Shown one piece after another: positions 45,275-54,384 of a DNA stretch of 64,000 nt. Position numbers and translations under genes: made by a program. The DNA comes from G963923945 sp965199175 (GTDB lineage: Bacteria; Pseudomonadota; Alphaproteobacteria; G963923945). The notes beneath the pieces were generated by a model that saw nothing but the letters and a program-made list of their open reading frames with translations, was not told where the DNA came from and made no database searches. The stretch lies in assembly GCA_965199175.1 (NCBI GenBank), contig OZ240684.1, positions 992,001 through 1,056,000 on the forward strand, given 5' to 3'. Every line of letters starts with the position of its first letter. The stretch's first letter is position 1.

Positions 45275-46525
45275 TCACTCTTGCATCGCCTGGTCTATGC
45301 TGCGGATAAACTCCCTTACCGCTGTGGCCGGACCATCGGGATGATCCCAAACGGCACCAATCGCACATAGATATTGTGCACCAGCATGGATCAGCGACCC
45401 GGCATGTTCGGGTGTAATGCCACCAATGACTGCGGCAGGAACAGAGTGTTGTTGATTCCATTCCCGAAGAATAGCCGGGGATGGTTTGGCCCGTGGCATT
45501 GGCTTAAAGCGGCTGGGGAAAAACGCCCCGAAAGCGACATAATCGGCCCCGTCAGCCGCCGCTTGCCGGGCCCTGGATAACGCATCATAGCAACTCACTC
45601 CAATGATTTTTTCCGGACCCAGAACAGCCCGGCTGTGCCGGCATGAAGCATCCTCAGCGCCAATATGAACCCCGTCACATTCCAATTCAGCAGCCAGCCG
45701 GGGATCATCATTCAAAATTAAGGGCAGCTGGTAATCAGAACAGACTGGCTTCAAGGCAGTCACAGCCGCATAAATCGCATCTTCAGCCAGGGCCGGCGCG
45801 TGATCAGGAGTTTCCGTCTTGATACGTAATTGTAAAAACGCGATAGCATCAGCAGAATCCCGCAAAACTGTGGCCAGGATATCCGCAAAAGCAACCGGCT
45901 CAGTCACACGGGGCGGGGTAATCAAATAAAGTTGAGGACGCTCAGACACTTTCTGTCGAGGTTCTCTATCGTCTCTATCTGTATGGTCTTTATCTGCATG
46001 GTCTCTGTGCCTATGACCTTTATAATGAGACTCTTTGCCGGTCATGTGGCTGGAATGCTGATCAATCCAGTCACAGCACGCAGTCTCAGCATCATCGCTG
46101 AATTGCAGATCAAGCACCGGGCCTGAAGGTTCAAACAGGTCTACATCATGGTCAGCAGCAATCCCGGCGATGTTTTCCTGAAACCGATTCTCGCAAACCA
46201 CGCGGAGCATTTTAACCCCGGACCGGATTGCCGCCAAAGCCAACCCTGGCTCAGTTCCGCAATCAAGAACACATTCAATCCTGGCTTGCTGTCGATGGTG
46301 CTCAATATGCGCAACAACTTCCAGGAACCACCCAACCCCGGCATAACCGGCCGCACCAGGAGCGGTGATCAGTACAATCCGGCGACCAGATTTTTCGGCT
46401 GCCGCCAAAGCAGCCAGGGCATCGGCAAGGCTGTGAAAAACAATCAACGGAGGATGCCACTCCCCTGATGCGCCCCGCATTACTGGTTTTGCAACCTGGG
46501 AACAGTCTTTATTCCGTGCGCCCAT
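45275..46525 (-). CDS. ThiE-family thiamine phosphate synthase fused to an N-terminal unknown domain
   Basis: 416 residues, about twice the length of ThiE. The C-terminal 220 residues show a ThiE/TenI barrel (QLYLITPP, PLILNDDPRLAAELECDGVHIGAEDA, IGVSCYDALSRARQAAADGADYVAFGAFFPS, VIGGITPEHAGSLIHAGA). The N-terminal 155 residues (PLIVFHSLADALAALAAAEKSGRRIVLITAPGAAGYAG) form a separate alpha/beta domain I do not recognise. Between them is a His/Asp/Lys-rich linker (HYKGHRHRDHADKDHTDRDD) encoded by imperfect short repeats. ThiE joins the pyrimidine and thiazole halves of thiamine; the typical ThiE phosphate-site residues look modified (FKPMPRAKPS), so activity is not certain. It follows gap by 7 bp. 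An alternative start is Met16. Confidence 0.82.
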   Translation of the reverse strand: MGARNKDCSQVAKPVMRGASGEWHPPLIVFHSLADALAALAAAEKSGRRIVLITAPGAAGYAGVGWFLEVVAHIEHHRQQARIECVLDCGTEPGLALAAIRSGVKMLRVVCENRFQENIAGIAADHDVDLFEPSGPVLDLQFSDDAETACCDWIDQHSSHMTGKESHYKGHRHRDHADKDHTDRDDREPRQKVSERPQLYLITPPRVTEPVAFADILATVLRDSADAIAFLQLRIKTETPDHAPALAEDAIYAAVTALKPVCSDYQLPLILNDDPRLAAELECDGVHIGAEDASCRHSRAVLGPEKIIGVSCYDALSRARQAAADGADYVAFGAFFPSRFKPMPRAKPSPAILREWNQQHSVPAAVIGGITPEHAGSLIHAGAQYLCAIGAVWDHPDGPATAVREFIRSIDQAMQE

Positions 46526-46532
46526 CGGGCTC

Positions 46533-47543
46533 TCATATTGGCAAACGACCCATAGCAGCAGCCGTGTCTAACATGCGGTTGGAAAATCCCCATTCATTAT
46601 CATACCAGGCAACAATGCGGCAAAAACGACAACCAAGAACCTGGGTCTGGGTCGCATCAAAAACAGAGCTGGCCGGATTATGGTTAAAATCGATTGAAAC
46701 CAGAGGCTGTTCATTAACCGCAAGAACACCAGATAAAGATCCCTGCGCCGCCGTCATGATACAATGATTGATCTGAGCACTGTCGGTATCCCTGGCGGAT
46801 GTAAAGGCAAAATCAACCAAAGAGACATTGGGGGTTGGGACCCGCATCGCGCATCCATCAATTTTGCCAGCCAACTTCGGAAGAACCAAACCAACCGCTT
46901 TGGCCGCTCCAGTCGAGGTGGGAATAATTGATTGTGCCGCTCCCCGGGCGCGTCTGAGATCTTGATGCATACTGTCAACGGTGTTTTGATCACCCGTATA
47001 GGCGTGGATCGTGGTCATATATCCATGCTCAATACCCACAGATTCTTCTAAAACAGCCACGATGGGAGCCAGGCAATTCGTGGTACAAGAGGCATTAGAA
47101 ACAACCCGGTGATCAGGATGCAAATCATCATCATTCACCCCATAAACAACAGTTATGTCCGGGTTTTTTCCAGGAGCCGAGATTAAAACCCGCCCAGCCC
47201 CGGCCGTAAGATGAGAGGACGCCTGATCATAAGCGGTAAAACGACCAGTGCATTCCAAAGCGATATCAATGCCAAGACTCCCCCAGGGCAACCGGGCAGG
47301 ATCAGGTTCAGTGTAAACAGCAACCGGACCACGGGCTGTCCTGATCATATCATCTTCGGCTGAAACCTCTGAGGCCAAAACACCATGAACCGTATCATAT
47401 TTCAAAAGATGCGCATTGGTCTCTACAGAACCAAGATCATTGACCGCAACCAATTCGATATCATCACGCCCGGTTTCCAGCCAGGCCCGTAAAACCAAGC
47501 GCCCAATACGTCCAAATCCATTAATTGCGATTCGCGTTGTCAT
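46533..47543 (-). CDS. gap: Glyceraldehyde-3-phosphate dehydrogenase, type I
   Basis: 336 residues. NAD-binding INGFGRIGRLVLRAW, catalytic cysteine motif SNASCTTNCLAP, and WYDNEWGFSNRM at the C-terminus. The start is ATG 47543, preceded by AGGGATG; a GTG one codon earlier is possible. No pgk or tkt is in the window. The ThiE fusion gene follows 7 bp downstream. Confidence 0.96.
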   Translation of the reverse strand: MTTRIAINGFGRIGRLVLRAWLETGRDDIELVAVNDLGSVETNAHLLKYDTVHGVLASEVSAEDDMIRTARGPVAVYTEPDPARLPWGSLGIDIALECTGRFTAYDQASSHLTAGAGRVLISAPGKNPDITVVYGVNDDDLHPDHRVVSNASCTTNCLAPIVAVLEESVGIEHGYMTTIHAYTGDQNTVDSMHQDLRRARGAAQSIIPTSTGAAKAVGLVLPKLAGKIDGCAMRVPTPNVSLVDFAFTSARDTDSAQINHCIMTAAQGSLSGVLAVNEQPLVSIDFNHNPASSVFDATQTQVLGCRFCRIVAWYDNEWGFSNRMLDTAAAMGRLPI

Positions 47544-48009
47544 CACTCAACATCCCTTTATCAATCACGCATATACTCTATGGCCAGTCCTGCACAACCA
47601 ACCCTGCCGGATATCTGTCCTGACGCTTAATAAGCGTTTCTGTACCGGCATTTTTTTCTACACTCTTTTGTAAAATTATAAGCATCCCTGAAAGGATTAT
47701 CCTCAAAGCGTCATCTTCTTCCAATCATGATGACCATCTCCCAATCATCATGACCGCCATGATACCGGTAACAGAATGATGACCACTCTTTAGCCGGATA
47801 CAGTAATGCCGCCATTGCTCAGACTCGTCAACCTATCCCCCTGTCAACGAACTCTCTTTTTCTATAGCCACAAATTTTCTATAGCCACAAATTGTGCGGC
47901 CACAAAAGCGGTTTACACAAACACTCTTTATAAGAAATGCTCTTCCTTTATAAGGTTATAAGGAACGTTCTTGTGGTTTAGGTTGTGTCATCATGCCGGA
48001 GAAAAAACA
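47544..48009. other. Intergenic region between gap and the TRAP genes
   Basis: 466 bp between divergent genes, no gene seen. TTCTATAGCCACAAATT is present twice in perfect tandem (47860-47876 and 47877-47893), and CCAATCATGATGACC-like elements occur twice near 47720-47755. The promoters of gap and the TRAP genes should lie here. Confidence 0.6.
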
Positions 48010-48546
48010 ATGCCCGCAATAAATTGGATCACCCGGATCAATCAATCAGTCGGCCGGGCTGTTTCCTGGTTGACTCTGGCCATGGTTGGAGTGGTTTGTG
48101 CAGTTGTTCTGCTGCGGTATGGTTTTTCAGCCGGTTGGGTCTGGCTGCAAGAAAGCTATATCTGGATGCATGGCCTGGTCTTCATGCTCTCCATCGCAGC
48201 CACCCTGGAACAGGATGAACATGTACGGGTCGATATTTTTTATCGCTCCACCACTCCGCATCGGCGGGCCTGGATCAATATTGGCGGTGTGGTTGCTTTT
48301 CTGTGGCCACTGACAATCATTTTATTGGTCCTTTCCTGGCCTTATGCTGTTGATTCCTGGATGCGGCTGGAATTCTCTCGTGAGGCTGGGGGGTTGCCTG
48401 GCCTGTTTTTACTCAAAAGCATCATCCCTGTGACATGTATCCTGGTTTTCTTACAGGGGCTGACTGTGATTGCTGGTGCTGTTTGCATCCTCCAGAACCG
48501 GGGTCAGACACATGCCGATCTTGTCCGGCCGACCACCCCGCTCTGA
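48010..48546 (+). CDS. TRAP transporter small membrane subunit (DctQ type)
   Basis: About 178 residues with four membrane segments (VSWLTLAMVGVVCAVVLLRYGF, WLQESYIWMHGLVFMLSIAATL, GGVVAFLWPLTIILLVLSW, IIPVTCILVFLQGLTVIAG). The QES...VDIFY pattern is typical of the mannitol/chloroaromatic-type DctQ subfamily. ATG 48010 is preferred over 47971 because GGAG precedes it. It works with the DctM protein encoded next. Confidence 0.88.
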   Translation: MPAINWITRINQSVGRAVSWLTLAMVGVVCAVVLLRYGFSAGWVWLQESYIWMHGLVFMLSIAATLEQDEHVRVDIFYRSTTPHRRAWINIGGVVAFLWPLTIILLVLSWPYAVDSWMRLEFSREAGGLPGLFLLKSIIPVTCILVFLQGLTVIAGAVCILQNRGQTHADLVRPTTPL

Positions 48547-48588
48547 TTGGGGACCTGGTCCGGTAATCCCATAGGGCAGAATATTTTG

Positions 48589-49956
48589 ATGTCTCTTCCT
48601 GAAATTCTTTGTGTGGCCATGTCTGTAGCACTCTGTGCGGCCTTGCTATTGGGCTTTCCGGTCGCTTTCACTTTAGCCGGAGTGGCGTTGCTTTTTGCTG
48701 GTCTGGGATCACTGCTTGGTGCTTTTGATCTTGCTCTTTTGGGGGGAATGCCGTCCCGGGTTTTTGGAATCATGACCAATGAAGTCCTGGTTGCGGTACC
48801 ATTATTCGTCTTTATGGGAGTAGCGCTGGAACGTTCCCAACTTGCCGAACGTCTGCTTTCCGGAGTGGGTGCTCTGTTTGGCTCCATGCGCAACGGGCTG
48901 GGAATTGCTGTGGTGGTGGTCGGAATGCTCATGGCTGCCTCGACCGGTATCGTCGGAGCAACCGTGGTTACGATGGGGCTTTTGAGCCTGCCGACCATGT
49001 TAAAAGCCGGCTATGATCCCAGGGTGGCAACCGGAACCATCTGTGCTTCAGGAACGTTAGGCCAGATTATCCCGCCATCTATTGTTCTGATCCTGCTTGC
49101 TGACGTCTTGCAGGGAGCCAATATTCAAGCCCAGCTAGCCCAGGGAAATTTTGCCCCTGATTCGGTCTCTGTACTTGATTTGTTTGCTGGAGCTTTTCTC
49201 CCTGGTCTCTTATTGGTGATCTCTTATCTGCTCTGGCAATTCTGGATCGCCTGGCGCCATCCGGAGTCTTGCCCCCCCATATCAGAACAACGCGATTGGG
49301 TCGTGGTTATACGTGATATCCTCCCGCTGATTATCTTAATTGTTGCTGTTCTTGGCTCCATTCTGACCGGAATTGCCACCCCCACTGAATCGGCAGCGGT
49401 GGGAGCTGCCGGCGCCATCGGGCTGGCCCGCTGGCATGGTTTCCTCACCCTCACCATACTGCGCCAGATCATGGAAAGAACAGCCCGCATCAGTGCGATG
49501 ATCTTTGCCATTCTGATCGGGGCTTCGGTTTTTTCCCTGGTTTTCCGGGGCCTCGAAGGGGATCAACTGGTGGCTTCTGCCCTGGGGGACCTTCCTGGTG
49601 GTCGTATAACAGCCATGGCGATTCTCATGGTGGCGATTTTCCTGCTTGGCTTCATTCTTGATTTTATTGAAATCATTTTTGTTGTGGTCCCTATTCTGGG
49701 ACCCGTCCTGTTAGGGATGGGGTTTGATCCGGTCTGGTTTGGGGTGATGATTGCCCTCAATCTTCAGACCAGCTTTCTCACCCCACCTTTTGGCTTTGCT
49801 CTGTTCTATCTGCGTGGTGTCGCCCCACCATCAGTGACCACAGCGGCTATTTATCGCAGCACCATTCCCTTTATCATCTTACAGATTGTGGTTCTCGGTT
49901 TGCTGGCATTGTTTCCATCTTTGGCGACCTGGCTTCCCGGGGCACTCTTCTCATGA
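48589..49956 (+). CDS. TRAP transporter large permease subunit (DctM type)
   Basis: About 455 residues and twelve or so hydrophobic segments. LLGFPVAFTLAGVALLFAGLG and GATVVTMGLLSLPTMLKAGYDPRVATGTICASGTLGQIIPPSIVLILLADV are DctM signature regions. A TTG 14 codons upstream also keeps the frame. No DctP substrate-binding protein is in the window, so the binding protein must be encoded elsewhere, and the substrate cannot be named; the subfamily often takes up carboxylates. Confidence 0.92.
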   Translation: MSLPEILCVAMSVALCAALLLGFPVAFTLAGVALLFAGLGSLLGAFDLALLGGMPSRVFGIMTNEVLVAVPLFVFMGVALERSQLAERLLSGVGALFGSMRNGLGIAVVVVGMLMAASTGIVGATVVTMGLLSLPTMLKAGYDPRVATGTICASGTLGQIIPPSIVLILLADVLQGANIQAQLAQGNFAPDSVSVLDLFAGAFLPGLLLVISYLLWQFWIAWRHPESCPPISEQRDWVVVIRDILPLIILIVAVLGSILTGIATPTESAAVGAAGAIGLARWHGFLTLTILRQIMERTARISAMIFAILIGASVFSLVFRGLEGDQLVASALGDLPGGRITAMAILMVAIFLLGFILDFIEIIFVVVPILGPVLLGMGFDPVWFGVMIALNLQTSFLTPPFGFALFYLRGVAPPSVTTAAIYRSTIPFIILQIVVLGLLALFPSLATWLPGALFS

Positions 49957-49971
49957 TGATCCCGGCTGTGA

Positions 49972-50943
49972 TTAGTTCAGCGCCTCTTCAAGACCATTGG
50001 GAGGCGGAAAACTGCCCTCAAGGTCACTGGGGGCGGTGTATTCTTCAGATTCCTTTTTCAGGTTTTCAACCCAGGAATTACGCAACAAGACCACTGAAAT
50101 GCGCCGGTTGATCGGTGCAGTAGGGTCATCAATGTCCAGAAGATCATTAGATCCACGTCCCGATACCCGATAAATACGCTCAGGATCCAGGCCACCGCGG
50201 ACCATTGCCCGACGGCTGGAATTGGCCCGGTCAGTTGATAAATCCCAATTATCATAGCCAAAACGCCGGTAGCGGGTGGCATCGGTATGGCCTGTAATCA
50301 CCACTTGATTGTCCAGAGAAATAACCGCTGCAACCACTTGCTGAGTCAATATTGCCCCTTCATCGGTCATGGTGGCAATGCCCCGCTTGTACATGGGGGT
50401 TCCTTCACGATCAACGATCTGAATGCGTAACCCTTCCGGCGTTTGATCAATCAGTAAATTACCGGATAAATCCACTAATTCAGGGTTATTCTCTATTGCT
50501 TCACGGAGAGTTTTCTCAACCTGCTCTAATTGACGGCTTTCCTGAGCCTCACGTTCTTCCTGGGTCTCATCTGACTCAGCCGGATCATCAAGGGCCACTT
50601 CTGTTTCCGGGCCTTCATCTTTCTGTTGGGTCTCTTCGGGAAAGACAACAGTCACCCCAATTGCTGATTTATCCTGAATTAAAAAACCTTCGCTGGTGAT
50701 CGTCTGGCCAGAAAAAACCCCATCACCACCGGAACTTGATTGAATAGCACCCGGAGTGGGCGAGAAAAAATCAGCAATACCCCGCTTTTGTTCTTCAGTG
50801 GTGGCATTCAACAACCATAACAACAAAAAAAATGCCATCATCGCCGTCACAAAGTCAGCATAGGCAACCTTCCAGGCCCCGCCATGGTGACCGCCATGAC
50901 CGCCTTTTTTGCCTTTTTTGATGACAATATTGCCTTCAGCCAT
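49972..50943 (-). CDS. motB: Flagellar motor stator protein MotB
   Basis: 323 residues. N-terminal basic stretch, then AWKVAYADFVTAMMAFFLLLWLL with the proton-carrying aspartate, a plug-like acidic linker and an OmpA-like domain (VVITGHTDATRYRRFGYDNWDLSTDRANSSRRAMVRGGL). This is classic flagellar MotB. The linker is acidic and coiled. It follows motA by 9 bp. Confidence 0.94.
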   Translation of the reverse strand: MAEGNIVIKKGKKGGHGGHHGGAWKVAYADFVTAMMAFFLLLWLLNATTEEQKRGIADFFSPTPGAIQSSSGGDGVFSGQTITSEGFLIQDKSAIGVTVVFPEETQQKDEGPETEVALDDPAESDETQEEREAQESRQLEQVEKTLREAIENNPELVDLSGNLLIDQTPEGLRIQIVDREGTPMYKRGIATMTDEGAILTQQVVAAVISLDNQVVITGHTDATRYRRFGYDNWDLSTDRANSSRRAMVRGGLDPERIYRVSGRGSNDLLDIDDPTAPINRRISVVLLRNSWVENLKKESEEYTAPSDLEGSFPPPNGLEEALN

Positions 50944-50952
50944 CAGATATCT

Positions 50953-51834
50953 TTAAGAAGGAAGTTCATTCACCGCTTCCTCAACTTCATAAAAGCTGGG
51001 ACGCGCATCACTGGGAACCGATTTTCGGGCAAATTCTACCGCCACCTGGGGCGCATATCCCTGAGCATAGGCAATCAGACCCGCTTTTATACATTCAAAA
51101 TATTTGTGATTTTTTGATTGAATATTCTTGACCGCTGATGCGGTTGGACCAACAAAACCATAGGCCAAAAAAACACCCAAAAACGTCCCCGCCAGAGCCG
51201 CACCGATAGATTTACCCAAAATTTCCGGCGGTTCAGCAATCAAAGCCATCGTATGGATCACCCCCATCACCGCCGCCACAATCCCCAAAGCCGGTAAGCC
51301 ATCCGCCATACCTTGTACCGCAGCAGCCAAGGCTTCATCTTCCTCATGATGGATATCCAACTCTTTATCAATTAAATCTTCCAGTTCATAGGAATTTTCG
51401 GTTCCCAATGTAAACAGCCTGAGATAATCACACAGAAATTCGACCGCGTGATGATCTTTACTAAAGTCAGGGAATTGATTGAAAACCTCGCTCTCTGCGG
51501 GATTTTCGATATGGGTTTCCAATGCCAGCATCCCTTTTGATTTAGCCAGCTTGAAAATTGTAAACATCAAACCGAGAAGTTCAATATAACGGTCTTTCTT
51601 ATAGGGCGATCCCTTCAGCAACAAAACCGGCAACAGAAGTGACTTTTTAATCACTGTAAAAGTATTGCCGATGATAAAGGCACCAATAGCCGCACCAACA
51701 ATGATCACCACCTCAAAAGGCTGCCATAACATAATCAGATGCCCGCCAGCTGCTGCGTAGCCGCCGAACACACACGCCATGACAAAAAGGGAGCCAAAAA
51801 TAACAAGCATGGAACGATTCAAATAATGTTTCAA
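50953..51834 (-). CDS. motA: Flagellar motor stator protein MotA
   Basis: 293 residues. Starts with a hydrophobic segment (MLVIFGSLFVMACVFGGYAAAGGHLIMLWQPFEVVIIVGAAIGAF), followed by the cytoplasmic loop with charged residues. The C-terminal membrane pair is ALGIVAAVMGVIHTMALIAEPPEILGKSIGAALAGTFLGVFLAYGFVGP. Typical of proton-driven MotA. It forms the stator with MotB. Confidence 0.94.
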   Translation of the reverse strand: MKHYLNRSMLVIFGSLFVMACVFGGYAAAGGHLIMLWQPFEVVIIVGAAIGAFIIGNTFTVIKKSLLLPVLLLKGSPYKKDRYIELLGLMFTIFKLAKSKGMLALETHIENPAESEVFNQFPDFSKDHHAVEFLCDYLRLFTLGTENSYELEDLIDKELDIHHEEDEALAAAVQGMADGLPALGIVAAVMGVIHTMALIAEPPEILGKSIGAALAGTFLGVFLAYGFVGPTASAVKNIQSKNHKYFECIKAGLIAYAQGYAPQVAVEFARKSVPSDARPSFYEVEEAVNELPS

Positions 51835-51989
51835 ATACAGTAATGCTGATCAGTGAAGAAAATGGATAACAAACCGAAGCAAGACGAAATCAAGAAAAAA
51901 TACCCCCACCTGATTGTATCAATAAGCTGGAATTCCCGCTAAAAATACGTACCCTTTATCATACTTCGTCTGAATTTAAGACTTCTATA

Positions 51990-53369
51990 CTAGGGTATCG
52001 TTAACGCAATCTGTAAATCCGCAACATTGGTTCCGGTTGCCCCGGTCATCAGAAGAGCCCCGGCTGACTTCAAAGCTGGGTAAGAATCATTATTCATCAG
52101 AGCTATCTCAGGATCAATTCCGTCACGCCGCATATCCCGGAGAGTCCAGGGGTGAACAACCCCCCCTGCCGCATCAGTCGGTCCGTCACGCCCATCCGTA
52201 CCGCCGGAAAGAAATACCCAGCGTTCTGGTAAATGGTTTTGTTCAGCAGCCAAAGCAAAAGCTAAGGCGCATTCCTGGTTGCGCCCACCCAGGCCCGACC
52301 CGGTGAGCGTCACCGTTGTCTCACCACCCGCACTCATTGCTAAGGGCAGGGAAGACGACCGGAGCCGGTCAGCCAGGGTTAAAACCCATTTTTGTGCCTC
52401 CGCGCGCGCTTCACCTTTCAGACAATCACACCACCGCTCCAGATGATAGCCCTGGTCACGTGCGGCTCCTTCCATTGCCTCTAAACTCACCGTATTGCTC
52501 CCAATCAAGGTTGCCTCAGCCGTCCCAAATGCCGGATCACCCGGCTTGGGCGTTTCAGCAACCCGGCCAGCAACCCCATCTTCAATATGCTTCCGCACCG
52601 CATGTGTCAGATCTTCCCAGGCACCGCATTGTTGCAGGATATCCCGGCTATCGGCAAAAGTTGTCCGGTCAGGAACAGTCGGACCGCTGGCAATAGCACT
52701 CAAATCATCGCCAAGAACATCGGATAAAATCAACGCATGCAGATCCGCAGGAACGGCAGAGCGGGCTAACCTCCCCCCTTTGATACGGGATAAATGTTTA
52801 CGCACCGTATTCACCTGATTGATGTCAGCACCACAGGCCAGTAAAGTCTCTGTCGTCTTGATTTTGCTCTCAAGGTCGAGACCTTCAGCAGGGCCTGGAA
52901 TCAGGGCTGAACCACCGCCGGAAATCAATACCAGGAAAAGGTCTCCCTCATCGGCATTTTCGGCTGCTGCCAAAATTGATTGCCCGCCCCGCACACCATT
53001 TTCATCCGGCAAAGGATGACCGGCAGCAATGGTTTCACAGCCCTCAAGCTGACGGAAATTTTCATAATTTGTTACCACAATTCCGGGCTGAGCAATCAAC
53101 TGTTCAGGGATCAAAGCACACGCGGCCTCAGCCATGCTGGAGGCCGCTTTACCAAAAGCAACCAGCCGGACATTCCGCCAGTCAGCCATCCGCCGGGACC
53201 CATCGCAGCGCCGCAACCACAGCCGTCCCTCTTCAACACCAAGTGCTGCTTCGACTGCCCGCTTTGGATCAGCCGCCGCAACCCCGGCAGTAAAGGCTGC
53301 TTCTGCCTGCTGACGCAAACGACCAACCCAATCTGGCTGTATACCAGATGAACCGCTGTGGGTTTTCAT
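51990..53369 (-). CDS. gckA: Glycerate 2-kinase (GckA/TtuD, MOFRL family)
   Basis: 459 residues. Phosphorylates D-glycerate to 2-phosphoglycerate. The N-terminal domain has LVLISGGGSALIPGPAEGLDL and VNTVRKHLSRIKGGRLA; the MOFRL domain ends with SGGTDGRDGPTDAAGGVVHPWT. It is the last gene of the sgaA, hydroxypyruvate reductase, gckA run, matching the pathway order. Confidence 0.93.
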   Translation of the reverse strand: MKTHSGSSGIQPDWVGRLRQQAEAAFTAGVAAADPKRAVEAALGVEEGRLWLRRCDGSRRMADWRNVRLVAFGKAASSMAEAACALIPEQLIAQPGIVVTNYENFRQLEGCETIAAGHPLPDENGVRGGQSILAAAENADEGDLFLVLISGGGSALIPGPAEGLDLESKIKTTETLLACGADINQVNTVRKHLSRIKGGRLARSAVPADLHALILSDVLGDDLSAIASGPTVPDRTTFADSRDILQQCGAWEDLTHAVRKHIEDGVAGRVAETPKPGDPAFGTAEATLIGSNTVSLEAMEGAARDQGYHLERWCDCLKGEARAEAQKWVLTLADRLRSSSLPLAMSAGGETTVTLTGSGLGGRNQECALAFALAAEQNHLPERWVFLSGGTDGRDGPTDAAGGVVHPWTLRDMRRDGIDPEIALMNNDSYPALKSAGALLMTGATGTNVADLQIALTIP

Positions 53370-53395
53370 AGAAATCCCAGGCCCGAAAAAGGAGT

Positions 53396-54373
53396 TCAGG
53401 CCACCCGGTCAGGGGGTTCCCTGCCCTCAAAAAATGCCTGAACATTATCAACCACACGCAACCCCATCGCCGCACGGGTTTCTTCGGTTGCACTCCCCAG
53501 ATGCGGTAAGAGAACCACATTTTCCATTTCCAGCAGAGGCGGAGATACCCGGGGTTCTTGCTCAAAAACGTCCAAGCCAGCCCCGGCAATCGCTTTGGTC
53601 CGCAGAGCTTCAATCAATGCGGCCTCATTGACCACATCGCCACGGGCCGTATTGATCAGAAATGAGCCAGGCTTCATCGCCGCAAACCGCTCACTATTCA
53701 TCAGATGCCGGGTTTCCGGGGTTGAAGGGCAGTGCAAAGAAACAAAATCAGCTTCCTGCAAGACGTTCTCAATACTGGAGCATTCCTCGCCACCCACGGC
53801 CTGAACATCAGCCAATGCGGCTTCATTCAAATACGGATCATGGTACAGGATCCGCATTCCAAACCCGTGATGCGCCTTACGGGCCACTGCCCGGGCGATA
53901 CGGCCCATGCCGATAATCCCCAAAGTCTTACCGGTAACCTTGGTTCCCATCATATGGGTCGGACGCCAGCCACTCCATTCTCCCCGGCGCAGGTGGCGTT
54001 CGCCCTCACCGCCACGCCGGGCAACCGCCAGCAACAGCAGCATGGCGATATCGGCTGTGCAATCGGTCAAAACCTCCGGCGTATTGGTGACAACAATCCC
54101 ATGCTGTTGAGCAGCCTTAATATCAATATTATTGAAACCAACCCCAAAATTGCCAATTATTTTGGCTTTTCGGTTGGCTGCCCCAAGCACGTCTGCACTG
54201 ATTGTATCGGTGACTGTCGGCATCAGGGCATCAGCCGAACACAGAGCATCCCGGAGATCATCTTGGTTCATTGGCGTATCAGATGCGTTCAGATTCGCAT
54301 CGAATACTTCCTGAATGCGTGCCTCAACGGCAGCCGGCCAACGGCGGGTAACAACAACTTTGGGTTTTGTCAT
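53396..54373 (-). CDS. D-2-hydroxyacid dehydrogenase, glyoxylate/hydroxypyruvate reductase type
   Basis: 325 residues. NAD(P)-binding GKTLGIIGMGRIARAVARKA, substrate motif NFGVGFNNID, and the catalytic Arg (INTARGDVVNE), Glu and His (LLPHLGSATEETRAAM). The start MTKPKVVVTRRWP (ATG 54373) gives an 11-bp gap to sgaA; an in-frame start at 54403 would overlap it. Between sgaA and gckA, the likely role is reduction of hydroxypyruvate to D-glycerate (inference from context). Confidence 0.92.
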   Translation of the reverse strand: MTKPKVVVTRRWPAAVEARIQEVFDANLNASDTPMNQDDLRDALCSADALMPTVTDTISADVLGAANRKAKIIGNFGVGFNNIDIKAAQQHGIVVTNTPEVLTDCTADIAMLLLLAVARRGGEGERHLRRGEWSGWRPTHMMGTKVTGKTLGIIGMGRIARAVARKAHHGFGMRILYHDPYLNEAALADVQAVGGEECSSIENVLQEADFVSLHCPSTPETRHLMNSERFAAMKPGSFLINTARGDVVNEAALIEALRTKAIAGAGLDVFEQEPRVSPPLLEMENVVLLPHLGSATEETRAAMGLRVVDNVQAFFEGREPPDRVA

Positions 54374-54384
54374 TGCCGGTTTCT

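Noticed and set aside
48010..49956. A complete TRAP transporter
   Set aside because: Only the two membrane subunits are present; the gene after dctM is motB on the other strand, so no substrate-binding protein can be annotated here.
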